This document shows, piece after piece, positions 1 to 7,108 of a DNA stretch of 24,593 bases. The position numbers and the translations under genes were made by a program. The stretch spans positions 1 through 24,593 of IMG/VR virus record IMGVR_UViG_3300027978_000022. One strand, given 5' to 3'. Below the pieces are notes generated by a model, which had not been told where the DNA came from, did not search any database, and worked only from the letters and a program-made list of their open reading frames with translations. The DNA is from a virus. The stretch's first letter is position 1. Every line of letters starts with the position of its first letter.

Positions 1-1135
1 AGGTGGTGGAGGTGCTGCTGGCCTAGTAAACGGTACAGGTACTGACACATTACAATCTGCGGCTGCACTAACAACAACTGCTGCAGATGCAAGTGGTAAT
101 TACTCTATCGCATTAGGTGAAGGAGCATCTGCTACAAGACAAGAGTCTGTAGCAATAGGACAAAACGCTGCAGCAAATGGTGGTGGTTCAGAAGGTAGTA
201 TTGCCATCGGTGCAGGCGCTGTTGCATCAGCTAACAGAGGTATTGCAATTGGTATTAACGGAACTACTAATTCATCAGAAGGTATTGTAATCGGTGACGA
301 TGTAGATATTTCTGCTTCAGATAGATCTGTAGGTATTGGTAACGCTATTAACCTATCAGGTGGTAGTGATAAAGTAGCAATCGGTACTTCAGCTTCTGTT
401 ACAGGTACTAGAGGTTTAGCATTCGGACAGAACGCAAGCGCAACTGCAAGCGAAGCTATTGCAATAGGTTACAATGTAACGGCTGCAAACGCTTCAACAC
501 TTTCAGTAAAAGCACTAGAAACACAAACAGATTCAACACCAACTGCAGGTGGTATTATTATGTCAGATGCAGGTGGTACAGATAGAAGACTTAACATTGA
601 TGCTGATGGTAACCTACAAGTAGATAGTAATACAGTTAATAAAGCATTTTCAACAGGTAGATACTCTGGTATTAGCACAGACTTTAGTTGTGATACTATT
701 CAGTCTACAGTCCTAATTCCAGGTGGTACATTTAAAGCTGGCGACATTCTACAATTTAATGGAATGGACCAGGGTGCTGGTGGTACTGGATGGTGTTATA
801 CTTCATGGTGGTTAAGTACTAATGGTACTATCGGTAATGCTGGTGTAGAAACTATGAATATCGCTCAAACACAAACCTCTTCTGCTGATTGGAAATCAGG
901 TTATCAAAAGACTATTTACGTCCACACTGCAGACGGTACAGGCGCTGGTTCAACTGTTTGGCCAGGCTCTGATGTATCTGACGTATATAACGCAGGTCCT
1001 ATAACTGGTGGAGATACCATTCAAACTAAAGCTGTTGACTGGACTAGTGACATATACTTAGTAAGTAGAATCTGTATTGATAATACTGGTACTACATATA
1101 CTAATCACGGTGGAGTTATTAGAAAGATTAACTAA
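1..1135 (+). CDS. Phage fibre/adhesin protein with YadA-like head repeats (5' end outside window)
   Basis: The reading frame is open from base 2 to the stop at 1133-1135, so the start lies upstream and 377 residues are visible. The first ~165 residues contain repeats of the form S-(I/V)-A-(I/L)-G (SIALGEGA, SVAIGQNA, SIAIGAGA, GIAIGING, AIAIGYN), the signature of the left-handed beta-roll head of trimeric autotransporter adhesins such as YadA. In phages this fold makes trimeric fibres. After a linker rich in Thr and Gly comes a different C-terminal domain of about 190 residues (GTFKAGDILQFNG, several Trp and Cys), which could be the receptor-binding tip. The gene ends just before a strong terminator and is therefore last in its transcript. 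It is clearly related to the gene that begins at 23778. The fibre role is inferred from the fold and the phage context; a head decoration fibre is an alternative. Confidence 0.75.
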   Translation, partial: GGGGAAGLVNGTGTDTLQSAAALTTTAADASGNYSIALGEGASATRQESVAIGQNAAANGGGSEGSIAIGAGAVASANRGIAIGINGTTNSSEGIVIGDDVDISASDRSVGIGNAINLSGGSDKVAIGTSASVTGTRGLAFGQNASATASEAIAIGYNVTAANASTLSVKALETQTDSTPTAGGIIMSDAGGTDRRLNIDADGNLQVDSNTVNKAFSTGRYSGISTDFSCDTIQSTVLIPGGTFKAGDILQFNGMDQGAGGTGWCYTSWWLSTNGTIGNAGVETMNIAQTQTSSADWKSGYQKTIYVHTADGTGAGSTVWPGSDVSDVYNAGPITGGDTIQTKAVDWTSDIYLVSRICIDNTGTTYTNHGGVIRKIN

Positions 1136-1186
1136 AAGAATAACAAAGTAACTATTCCCTTAATAGTTGTTTATGTTTGGCCGAAA

Positions 1187-1214
1187 GGGCTCTACGAAAG
1201 TAGGGCCCTTTTTT
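1187..1214 (+). terminator. Rho-independent terminator after the fibre gene
   Basis: GGGCTCTAC, a GAAA tetraloop and GTAGGGCCC form a 9-bp stem with one U-G pair, followed directly by six T. It lies 51 bases after the stop of the fibre gene and closes that transcript. The U-G pair works only in the plus-strand RNA. Confidence 0.9.
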
Positions 1215-1220
1215 AGTATA

Positions 1221-1260
1221 AAAAGAAAACCCTAACAGAATGGCTAAAAAACTGTTAGGG
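1221..1260 (-). terminator. Hairpin that looks like a minus-strand terminator
   Basis: CCCTAACAG (1230-1238) and CTGTTAGGG (1252-1260) form a perfect 9-bp stem with a 13-base loop. On the plus strand nothing T-rich follows. Read on the minus strand, the stem is followed by TTTTCTTTTT (1229 down to about 1220), which is a good terminator tail. It would stop transcription entering from the right, although no minus-strand gene is visible between 1261 and 1865. It may insulate the two regions or end a minus-strand RNA. Confidence 0.55.
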
Positions 1261-1272
1261 CTCTAAACAAAA

Positions 1273-1339
1273 TGTCAATCTACCATTAAAAAACAAACGA
1301 GAATTCTAAAAAGTAAAATAAAGAATTAGTCGATTGACA
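1273..1339. repeat. Nested inverted repeats in the gene-free region
   Basis: TGTCAATC (1273-1280) pairs with GATTGACA (1332-1339). Inside it AATTCT (1302-1307) pairs with AGAATT (1322-1327). A further pair, GTTTCAA (1366-1372) and TTGAAAC (1408-1414), flanks the next stretch. All are perfect, but they are AT-rich with long loops. They could be operators, RNA helices or chance. No ORF covers this region. Confidence 0.35.
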
Positions 1340-1407
1340 CTTATTATATATCGTCTTACTAAAAGGTTTCAATTTATTTTAAACTATTTTAGTCAAACGC
1401 CTTTTTT

Positions 1408-1437
1408 TTGAAACTTAACGGATATATAACATATAAC
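1408..1437 (+). promoter_or_regulatory. Possible promoter for the structured region
   Basis: TTGAAA (1408-1413) is followed after 18 bases by TATAAC (1432-1437). Both boxes match the sigma-70 consensus at five of six positions. The predicted start of transcription (about 1443-1445) coincides with the first helix of the structured region at 1442. The boxes do not match the usual Bacteroidota -33/-7 pattern, so if the host assignment is right this may be fortuitous. Confidence 0.3.
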
Positions 1438-1441
1438 AATC

Positions 1442-1830
1442 GATACCTGCTCCAAGCAGACCATCCATGAGGCGCATAGTATTAGTGGATTAGACATCGG
1501 GTTAAAGAACTACACTCTTGTAATAATAGAGAAACATAGTGGTTTAAATGTCCCCGGTAGTATCAAATAAGACTTATAGTATAAGATTGAGGGTAGGATT
1601 ACAATGGACTAAGGAACCACCTACGGAGGCTAAAGACGGCTTAATCGAAATCATAAGTTAATATCGCACCTAGTAATAGAATGTCAAACACTAAGGGGCA
1701 AGTAATGTAAACTACTAAGGGGTTAACTAAATAACTAAAAAGAATAGCTTATCTAAACCCAGTCTGAAATGATGATAACATCTTCGATGTATATCATCGA
1801 ACGGCATCGGCGTGGAACACGCGATTGCCG
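1442..1830 (+). ncRNA. Probable structured RNA or long structured leader (family not recognised)
   Basis: No ORF of useful size lies here, but perfect helices nest in an orderly way. GATAC (1442-1446) pairs with GTATC (1560-1564) and encloses three arms: CTGCT/AGCAG (1447-1459), ATCCA/TGGAT (1463-1490), and a long arm at 1493-1552 built from GACAT/ATGTC, TTAAA/TTTAA, ACTA/TAGT and CTCT/AGAG. CGGG (1498-1501), inside that arm, can pair with CCCG (1553-1556) outside it, a possible pseudoknot. Further helices are CTTAT/ATAAG (1573-1585), GATTGAG/CTTAATC (1585-1591 with 1640-1646, one G-U), GTAGG/CCTAC (1593-1624), AGTTAA/TTAACT (1656-1728), a hairpin at 1771-1798 and a GC-rich 12-bp hairpin with two bulges at 1802-1830. 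ACTAAGGGG occurs twice, about 25 bases apart. Four helices contain or extend by U-G pairs in the plus reading, against one in the minus reading, which favours the plus strand. The stretch could be a free ncRNA, the leader of the gene at 1866, or part of a packaging site. I looked for tRNA, tmRNA, RNase P and group I intron cores and saw none. Confidence 0.45.
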
Positions 1831-1865
1831 AAAACAACTAACATAGAAAAGCTAATATATATTGT

Positions 1866-2339
1866 ATGAGATTAGATATAGATACACTTAAAGTTAAAGT
1901 ACCTAGATGCGTAAAGACTAAAGATGAAAGCATTGCTATTTTATTTGCATTCATACGTAGAATTATACTTGAGTATGACCTAGGTGGAGAATGGGTAGAT
2001 ATGTACGGTTCTGACATTAGAAAGATATTAGACCGAATGGATGATAACATACATGACTACTTAATGGAATATGTAGATTCAAGTGAATGCAAAATAGTTC
2101 AGCTTAGTAGAGAGCATTATGTATTTAAATTAAAGAACTGGAGAAGACATGTAAACGCAGTACCAATAACAAAACATAAAAACATTACTAGATGGGCTTA
2201 CCTTATGGGCTGTACTAACTATAACTTATTAGAAAAAGATGGCTTGAACTTAGATGATAAAAAAAGACCACACTACACCGGCATGTTTAGATACGACAGA
2301 GATCTCTTCATCTTCGGTAAAGATGACCTCTATGAATAA
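1866..2339 (+). CDS. Hypothetical phage protein, 157 aa, first gene of the packaging operon
   Basis: I do not recognise this protein. It is mixed alpha/beta in appearance, rich in Asp, Arg and Lys, without membrane segments or cysteine motifs; only three Cys are scattered through it. It follows the structured region directly (ATG 35 bases after the last hairpin) with no Shine-Dalgarno sequence. Its last codons overlap the start of the sigma-like gene by 8 bases, so the two are probably translationally coupled and used together. Upstream position in a late operon would fit a regulator or packaging accessory, but nothing in the sequence proves this. Confidence 0.7.
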   Translation: MRLDIDTLKVKVPRCVKTKDESIAILFAFIRRIILEYDLGGEWVDMYGSDIRKILDRMDDNIHDYLMEYVDSSECKIVQLSREHYVFKLKNWRRHVNAVPITKHKNITRWAYLMGCTNYNLLEKDGLNLDDKKRPHYTGMFRYDRDLFIFGKDDLYE

Positions 2340-2859
2340 ATTTATAGGAGAGTATTACGAAGCCATAGTTCTTATGAGTAAGAAGATATGTAGATCTAGT
2401 AAAGAGTATGAAGACGTTGCGCACTTTGCTATTGAACAATTCATGACACATGAGCGTGGACAAGAGATTGTAGATAGTGGTAGAGGTATGAACTTCTTAT
2501 CTGGTATTATGTGGAGATCATTTAACTCAAGTACTAGTCAATACCATACTCTTTACAGACAGAAAGGCAGAGTCTTTGGAATGGGTATGATCAACCAAAA
2601 CATTAGTGACGATGAAGTATATGACTATGAGCAAGATGATGCAACAGAGGCTATCCAAGGCATCCTAGAGGATATGCAAACAGGTGGTATTGAGTTGTGG
2701 TTCCGTTCAATACTATTTCAGATGTGGATTAAAGAGGGTAACTTCTCAGAACTTTCGCGTGTAACTAATATACCTAGAACAAGTATTGCAAAAGCAGTAG
2801 GAGAAGCAAAGATCTATATCAAAGCAAAACTAAAAGAAAATGGAATAAGCTATGAATGA
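2332..2859 (+). CDS. Sigma-factor-like protein of phage, 175 aa
   Basis: The ATG at 2332 is preferred because it overlaps the upstream stop by 8 bases; a longer in-frame form from 2254 would run deep inside the previous gene. Residues 1-75 are helical and include WRSFNSSTSQYHTLYR, similar to a block seen in sigma-like proteins that precede terminase genes in Bacteroidota phages. An acidic linker (about 92-108) follows. Residues 125-168 form a likely helix-turn-helix (NFSELSRVTNIPRTSIAKAV) resembling sigma region 4. It may redirect host RNA polymerase to late promoters, such as the repeated element at 4960 and 12489; that link is inference. The alternative is a non-sigma DNA-binding protein or a terminase partner. 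Its 3' end overlaps the next gene by 8 bases. Confidence 0.5.
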   Translation: MNKFIGEYYEAIVLMSKKICRSSKEYEDVAHFAIEQFMTHERGQEIVDSGRGMNFLSGIMWRSFNSSTSQYHTLYRQKGRVFGMGMINQNISDDEVYDYEQDDATEAIQGILEDMQTGGIELWFRSILFQMWIKEGNFSELSRVTNIPRTSIAKAVGEAKIYIKAKLKENGISYE

Positions 2860-3079
2860 ACTGGTACAAATGATAGGGTTTGCATGTCTAGCCTATATAG
2901 TAGTAGACTTTATTAGTCACTTTGAATTAAAATGGTTACCAAACAAACCATTTAGATGTGATATGTGTATGGCAGCATGGATGAGCGTAGGTCCGTTCTG
3001 TGCACAGTTTGGATTAATAGGCATACTTTACGCAGCTATATCCGGCGTACTCGCCAATTTACTATATAAATATATTTAG
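2852..3079 (+). CDS. Small membrane protein with a CxxC motif, 75 aa
   Basis: Two hydrophobic segments (about residues 5-22 and 52-73) flank a short loop containing KPFRCDMCMAAW, with Cys36 and Cys39 spaced as in metal-binding or redox knuckles. The start overlaps the end of the sigma-like gene (ATGAATGA), and the next gene begins 2 bases after the stop. Small proteins of this layout, with a PF-C-x2-C core between membrane helices, occur in phage genomes without a known role. Bilayer topology is predicted from hydrophobicity only. Confidence 0.65.
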   Translation: MNELVQMIGFACLAYIVVDFISHFELKWLPNKPFRCDMCMAAWMSVGPFCAQFGLIGILYAAISGVLANLLYKYI

Positions 3080-3081
3080 AT

Positions 3082-3279
3082 ATGAAACCAGAACACAGAC
3101 AATGGGTAAAAGATAATATGTTAATCTTTACTACAAGTAGAAGACTAACCGATGAAGAGCATAGAATGATCTTTGAGATAGTTAGTGATGTAACAAACAC
3201 ACCAACCAAGGCTACAAAGTGTGGCCGCTGCGTAACAACAGCTAAAAATAATATAATGTTTCACTATGGAAGAGTATAA
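3082..3279 (+). CDS. Small hypothetical phage protein with CGRC motif, 65 aa
   Basis: A helical N-terminal half is followed by TKATKCGRCVTTAKNNI, with Cys47 and Cys50 forming a CxxC pair in a basic stretch. This could bind one metal ion, possibly in a dimer, or contact nucleic acid. It begins 2 bases after the stop of the membrane protein and overlaps the next small gene by 14 bases, so it is part of the same coupled run leading into terminase. The plus-strand sequence TATAAATA lies just upstream, inside the preceding gene. No function can be assigned. Confidence 0.65.
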   Translation: MKPEHRQWVKDNMLIFTTSRRLTDEEHRMIFEIVSDVTNTPTKATKCGRCVTTAKNNIMFHYGRV

Positions 3280-3424
3280 AGTCTACGAGACTAAAAAAAC
3301 AAAGAAGTACACATTCAAACCAACAGGAGAATATGTAGCTATAATTAAAGCAACCAACAAGTCACATGCACAAGCAGCATTAGACGGATTAAATAAAGCA
3401 CTAAAAGAAGATGGGATCATTTAA
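3266..3424 (+). CDS. Very small basic protein, 52 aa, between CGRC protein and TerS
   Basis: This frame fills exactly the space between its neighbours: it overlaps the upstream gene by 14 bases and the small terminase gene by 14 bases. The protein begins MEEYKVYETKKTKKY and continues with a beta-strand-like basic half and a helix (SHAQAALDGLNKALKE). Such reciprocal overlaps are typical of real phage genes and unlike a chance frame. The first half resembles small conserved phage proteins with a single beta-alpha unit, but I cannot name a family. Confidence 0.65.
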   Translation: MEEYKVYETKKTKKYTFKPTGEYVAIIKATNKSHAQAALDGLNKALKEDGII

Positions 3425-3728
3425 AGGAGGAGACGAAAACATAAACAGAGCTGGTAAGAAGAAGGGTACCCTTAACAAGAACACCAGAATGATTAGAGAA
3501 GCGTATCAGAAGCTAACTGAAGATAACCTAGACAATATGTCTCGATGGGTATCTCAAGTAGCCAGTGAAGATCCGGCCAAAGCGCTAGACATCATGATAA
3601 AACTATCAGAATATATTATACCTAAGTTAGCAAGAACAGAACTAAGTGGTAATGATGGAGAAGATCTATTTAAAAACATTTCATTTAAGTTTGGACCTGA
3701 CGCTAACGACTCAGAAGCCAGAGACTAA
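3411..3728 (+). CDS. terS: Terminase small subunit, 105 aa
   Basis: The protein opens with GGDENINRAGKKKGTLNKNTRMIREAYQ in outline: the N-x-x-G-K/R-x-K-G-x-x-N-K-x-T pattern common at the N-terminus of small terminase subunits of this type. A helical middle part (residues 28-75) suited to ring formation follows, then an acidic tail. It ends at 3728 and the large subunit starts at the next base, the classic terS-terL pairing. Its role would be to recognise the packaging start on concatemeric DNA and to regulate the large subunit. The length is at the short end for the family. Confidence 0.75.
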   Translation: MGSFKGGDENINRAGKKKGTLNKNTRMIREAYQKLTEDNLDNMSRWVSQVASEDPAKALDIMIKLSEYIIPKLARTELSGNDGEDLFKNISFKFGPDANDSEARD

Positions 3729-4955
3729 ATGGAATTCACAGGCTTCACACCACATACTAAACAAAAGGAAATGATTAACTCTATATTAGAGAGTAAGTCA
3801 AAGTTCCATGTAGCCTGTGTAGGTAGACAGTTCGGTAAATCCTTAATGGCAATGAACCTAGTTCTATACTGGGGTATTAACAAGGGACCTGCAAAGATCC
3901 TATGGGTTAGTCCGGTATACAGTCAAACAGATAAAGTACAGAAAGAACTGATGGCTGCCATTGGAGATAGTGGCTTAGTAAAATCGTGCAACTACTCATC
4001 AAATGAAATAACTTTAAAGAATGGTACGCAGATCTTATTCCGTTCAGCAGAGAGATACGATAACATTAGAGGACTTACATGTGACTACGGAGTAATAGAT
4101 GAAGCAGCCTTCTGTAAAGATGAAGCATGGCAAGAGGCTATCCGTCCAGTCTTTATGGTCCGCGGCAAGAAAGTACTATTCATCTCCACACCAAAAGGTA
4201 AGAACTTCTTCTATGACTTATATCAATTAGGAGTAAGCGAAGACTACCCACAATACTGTAATTACACAGGGACATCATACGACACACCATACATAGATCC
4301 AATAGATATTATGGATGCAAAGAAGACACTGCCAGAGAATGTATTCAAACAAGAGTACATGGCAGCCTTCATAGACTCAGGAGGTGAAGTGTTCTCTAAC
4401 TTAGATAAGAATACATTTACACAATACCCTAGACCACAAGGCAAGATCTTCTGTGGTATTGACTTAGGTAAGCAGGAGGATTATACAGTAGCTACCTTCC
4501 AAGACTCAAGAGGTAATGTAGTAGACATCTATAGATCTAATGCACAAGAGTGGACGACGATGGTTAATGAGATACTTATCAGGATCCGTAAGCACAACGC
4601 TACCGTAATGGTGGAAGTAAACTCTATTGGTGATGTGATATTCGAAATGATTAAACGACAGTGGCAAGACACACATCCATTTGTTACTACCTCTAAGTCT
4701 AAACAGGAGATCATCGAGGGACTCATACTTGATATGAATGACACCGCAATTACTATCCCAGATGTTGGGCTATTCTCATGGCTTTACAACGAGCTCTCTA
4801 TGTTTACATATAGTTACAATCCTAAGACAAGATCGATTAAGTATGGTCACCCAAGTGGCCAGCACGATGATACGGTGATCTCGCTGGCAATTGCAAATTA
4901 CAATCGTAAGCAAAACAAAACTATGGGTACCTATGCTGTGATGGGAGGCCGATAA
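3729..4955 (+). CDS. terL: Terminase large subunit (packaging ATPase and nuclease), 408 aa
   Basis: This is the packaging motor. The ATPase domain shows a Walker A of the phage type, GRQFGKS (residues 32-38), Walker B VIDEAA (122-127, catalytic Glu125) and a coupling motif FISTPKG (151-157). The RNase H-like nuclease domain has its metal-binding acids at Asp245 (GIDLG), Glu296 (VEVNS) and Asp380/Asp381 (HDD near the end). All key residues are present and the length is usual, so the gene looks intact. It abuts terS without a gap. The following gene is separated by 42 bases that hold the repeated 38-base element, so transcription is likely reset there. Confidence 0.95.
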   Translation: MEFTGFTPHTKQKEMINSILESKSKFHVACVGRQFGKSLMAMNLVLYWGINKGPAKILWVSPVYSQTDKVQKELMAAIGDSGLVKSCNYSSNEITLKNGTQILFRSAERYDNIRGLTCDYGVIDEAAFCKDEAWQEAIRPVFMVRGKKVLFISTPKGKNFFYDLYQLGVSEDYPQYCNYTGTSYDTPYIDPIDIMDAKKTLPENVFKQEYMAAFIDSGGEVFSNLDKNTFTQYPRPQGKIFCGIDLGKQEDYTVATFQDSRGNVVDIYRSNAQEWTTMVNEILIRIRKHNATVMVEVNSIGDVIFEMIKRQWQDTHPFVTTSKSKQEIIEGLILDMNDTAITIPDVGLFSWLYNELSMFTYSYNPKTRSIKYGHPSGQHDDTVISLAIANYNRKQNKTMGTYAVMGGR

Positions 4956-4959
4956 ATAT

Positions 4960-4997
4960 AGTAATTCATTTACCGAGTAACTTATATTTAATAGTAT
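4960..4997 (+). promoter_or_regulatory. Copy A of a 38-base repeated element, candidate late promoter
   Basis: This stretch and 12489-12526 agree at 31 of 38 bases without gaps. Two blocks are identical: AGTAATTCA at the left and TTATATTTAATAGTAT at the right, separated by a variable 13 bases. The right block contains TATATTTA, seven of eight positions of the Bacteroidota -7 box TAnnTTTG. The spacing of the two blocks is promoter-like. The ATG follows directly at 4998, so transcripts would be nearly leaderless if this is a promoter. Confidence 0.55.
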
Positions 4998-5663
4998 ATG
5001 GGAGTAACAGTTAACATTAACAATAAGAAGTGGGCAGTACCTACAAGGGTAACCATTGAAGAATGGCAAGGCCTTCAACAGTGGGAGTTCACTAACCAGG
5101 CTCACTGGCCATGGATAGTACAATCTATTAGTAACTACACAGCCCAGGAGTTTGATAACGCAGACCCTGATAGTATGCAACTGTTCATTGGCTTTATTAT
5201 AGCAGCCTCTAATAAGAGAACACTAAAGGTACAGCCAGACTTTAATACACTAAACTTTGGTGAGTTTGTAGACTTAGACTGCTACCTCTCATTAGGTACC
5301 GAGAAGAATATACAAGAGATACTTGAAGTATTAGGAGTAGACACACCATGGGCCGACGAAGCCCTAGCAGTAATAGACCAATACATTAAGTGGCGTACAA
5401 CTATCTATAAGCAATACGCAGAACTGTTTGGCCTTAACAAGGATGGCGGACTACCTAATGATGATGAGGCAATGTATGACCCTAAAGAAGTGTCAAGAGG
5501 TTGGTACCAAGTAATATGTGAACTAACAAACTGGGATGTACTAAAGATGGACGCAATCACAGAGGAGCCGCTACACAAGATACTAACATACTTACAGATC
5601 AAAAAGGAGAAAGAGACTAAAGAGGCACAAGAGGCCCGTAAAATTACAAATAAGAAATTATGA
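4998..5663 (+). CDS. Putative tail assembly chaperone-like protein, 221 aa
   Basis: The N-terminus is a short beta region (VTVNINNKKWAVP), followed by a helical body and a lysine-rich C-terminal helix ending in KKEKETKEAQEARKITNKKL. The segment ICELTNWDVLKMDAITEEPLHKILTYLQIKKEKE resembles the C-terminal part of tail assembly chaperones, where a helix is followed by a charged tail. No slippery site or overlapping second frame was found, so the usual programmed frameshift of such genes is not evident. It starts right after the repeated element and overlaps the next gene by ATGA. Position at the head of the tail block supports a tail assembly role, but the family assignment is tentative. Confidence 0.4.
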   Translation: MGVTVNINNKKWAVPTRVTIEEWQGLQQWEFTNQAHWPWIVQSISNYTAQEFDNADPDSMQLFIGFIIAASNKRTLKVQPDFNTLNFGEFVDLDCYLSLGTEKNIQEILEVLGVDTPWADEALAVIDQYIKWRTTIYKQYAELFGLNKDGGLPNDDEAMYDPKEVSRGWYQVICELTNWDVLKMDAITEEPLHKILTYLQIKKEKETKEAQEARKITNKKL

Positions 5664-6706
5664 CATATAAAGAAATCATAAACAGATTTAGATCAATCAC
5701 TGATAACCACCTAATGCTACAAGACTTTGGGTATGGAGATCTTAGTGACCTGAAGTATGTGAGTCAATTAGGTACTGAGGAGGAGCGAGTAAGCTACCCT
5801 TACCTGTATCTGTTACCATCAAGTAGTAATAGAGCCGGACCTGTAATGAACTACTCATTCAATATGATAGTCATGGACATGGCAAGACCAGAGGATGGGG
5901 CTGACACTGACAAGTACGATAACTACGTGACGATCCAATCACAGTGCCAACAGTACATCGATGACGTGTTAGCAAGACTCTACTACTTCTACAAGGACCA
6001 ACCTGAGATTACCTTAACTGGTATCACATACACTCCATTCAAAGAGAAGTACCAAGATGTAGTAGCGGGCATGACAGCAACTATAACAATACAAGTACCA
6101 ACACCACTTAATGAATGTGTTGCACCGTACGGTCCTATGCCAGGTGAAATATTCGTACAATACAACATAGTACCAGACGCTGACTTTACAACAGGAGGCT
6201 TTCCTCCATTTGCTACAAAGGTTATAGACTCATTAGAGACTACTAGTATAAGACCTATAGATTTTACAATTCCAGGACAAGTAGCGTTTAACCCTAATAG
6301 AAACTCCGCCAACGTTGGTCAAGGGTATTTCTATAATACATTATACACAGACTTAAAGGCAGAAGTAGAATTTAGCATGACAATAGAGTGTACACAAGAC
6401 TTTCCAGCAGCATTTGATTTTAGTACAGTAACTCTAAGTTTTTACGATGGCTCATTTGCAAACACTACTGTTTGGCCTACAATAACTGCAGTAACAGGCA
6501 TGCCACCATCAGTACCTCAAGGTCCTTTAGCCGGCGATCAATTTACTATTACTACCACAGCACCATTTGTAATACCTGTAAATCAACATACAAATACTAA
6601 TAGTGCAGTAGGTGGTCCTGTAATTACAGTTAACAACACATGGACTCCTGGTATTAACTTGTACTTTAAAGGTATTAGTGGACAAATAACATATAAAGCA
6701 ATATGA
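5660..6706 (+). CDS. Tail completion/terminator-like protein with extra C-terminal domain, 348 aa
   Basis: Residues 1 to about 155 look like the tail completion proteins of Bacteroidota phages: a helical start (MTYKEIINRFRSITDNHLM), a conserved YPYLYLLPS strand, NYSFNMIVMD, a Q-x-x-C-x-x-Y-I-D-D helix and TPFKEKYQDVVAGMTATITIQVP. These proteins cap the tail tube where it meets the head. After the usual end, a second domain of about 190 residues follows (FTIPGQVAFNPN, FSMTIECTQD, NVGQGYFYN), beta-rich and Thr-rich, which may be exposed on the neck. The gene overlaps both neighbours by ATGA. The extension is longer than needed for tube capping and is the unusual part. Confidence 0.55.
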   Translation: MTYKEIINRFRSITDNHLMLQDFGYGDLSDLKYVSQLGTEEERVSYPYLYLLPSSSNRAGPVMNYSFNMIVMDMARPEDGADTDKYDNYVTIQSQCQQYIDDVLARLYYFYKDQPEITLTGITYTPFKEKYQDVVAGMTATITIQVPTPLNECVAPYGPMPGEIFVQYNIVPDADFTTGGFPPFATKVIDSLETTSIRPIDFTIPGQVAFNPNRNSANVGQGYFYNTLYTDLKAEVEFSMTIECTQDFPAAFDFSTVTLSFYDGSFANTTVWPTITAVTGMPPSVPQGPLAGDQFTITTTAPFVIPVNQHTNTNSAVGGPVITVNNTWTPGINLYFKGISGQITYKAI

Positions 6707-7104
6707 CAGTAGATGAACTAGTAGCAGACTTAGGGATGCTTGGCCAAGAACTCTCAGACCCTCAGTCCTTATTGACTGAGATAGCAGAGCCTATTGTAGC
6801 TGAGATGAAACGTAGAGCACCGGTAGACACTGGCGCCTTGCGTAACTCTATTGGCTATGAGATCAATGGGACCGAGCTTAGCTTTGACATGTTATACTAT
6901 GGTATGTTTCAGAACTACGGTGTAAAGGGTACCGATGACGACAGAGGCTTACCAGTTCCATTTGGCTTACTGCCACCTAGAGTCGGTGATCGCTATTCAT
7001 TTACTAAGAGAAGGTTCGGGCTAAGACCACAGACCTTCTTTAACTATGATACAATAACAAATACAATAACAGACGGTATAGCAGACTTTACCGCAGACTT
7101 CTAA
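6703..7104 (+). CDS. HK97 gp10-like head-tail connector, 133 aa
   Basis: The diagnostic stretch MKRRAPVDTGALRNSIGYEI (residues ~34-53) is the hallmark of the HK97 gp10-like family of neck/tail completion proteins. The usual length is 110-150 residues, so it is complete. The C-terminal part (FGLRPQTFFNYDTITNTITDGI) matches the expected end with a large aromatic-rich helix. It joins the portal-connector complex to the tail. It overlaps the preceding gene by ATGA and is followed after 4 bases by the next tail gene. Confidence 0.75.
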   Translation: MTVDELVADLGMLGQELSDPQSLLTEIAEPIVAEMKRRAPVDTGALRNSIGYEINGTELSFDMLYYGMFQNYGVKGTDDDRGLPVPFGLLPPRVGDRYSFTKRRFGLRPQTFFNYDTITNTITDGIADFTADF

Positions 7105-7108
7105 AACT

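Noticed and set aside
61-520. CRISPR-like or satellite repeats in the fibre genes
   Set aside because: The periodicity arises from protein repeats (SIAIG units) with variable spacing and divergent DNA; there are no identical repeats with unique spacers.
1442-1830. tRNA, tmRNA, RNase P RNA or group I intron in the gene-free region
   Set aside because: No TpsiC-type GTTCGA stretch, no tmRNA tag frame, no RNase P core sequence and no group I intron P7 core were seen, and the region does not interrupt a gene.
4262-5602. Minus-strand ORFs opposite terL and the putative chaperone gene
   Set aside because: They lie wholly or largely opposite well supported genes, lack leaders and recognisable motifs; one also covers the 38-base element.
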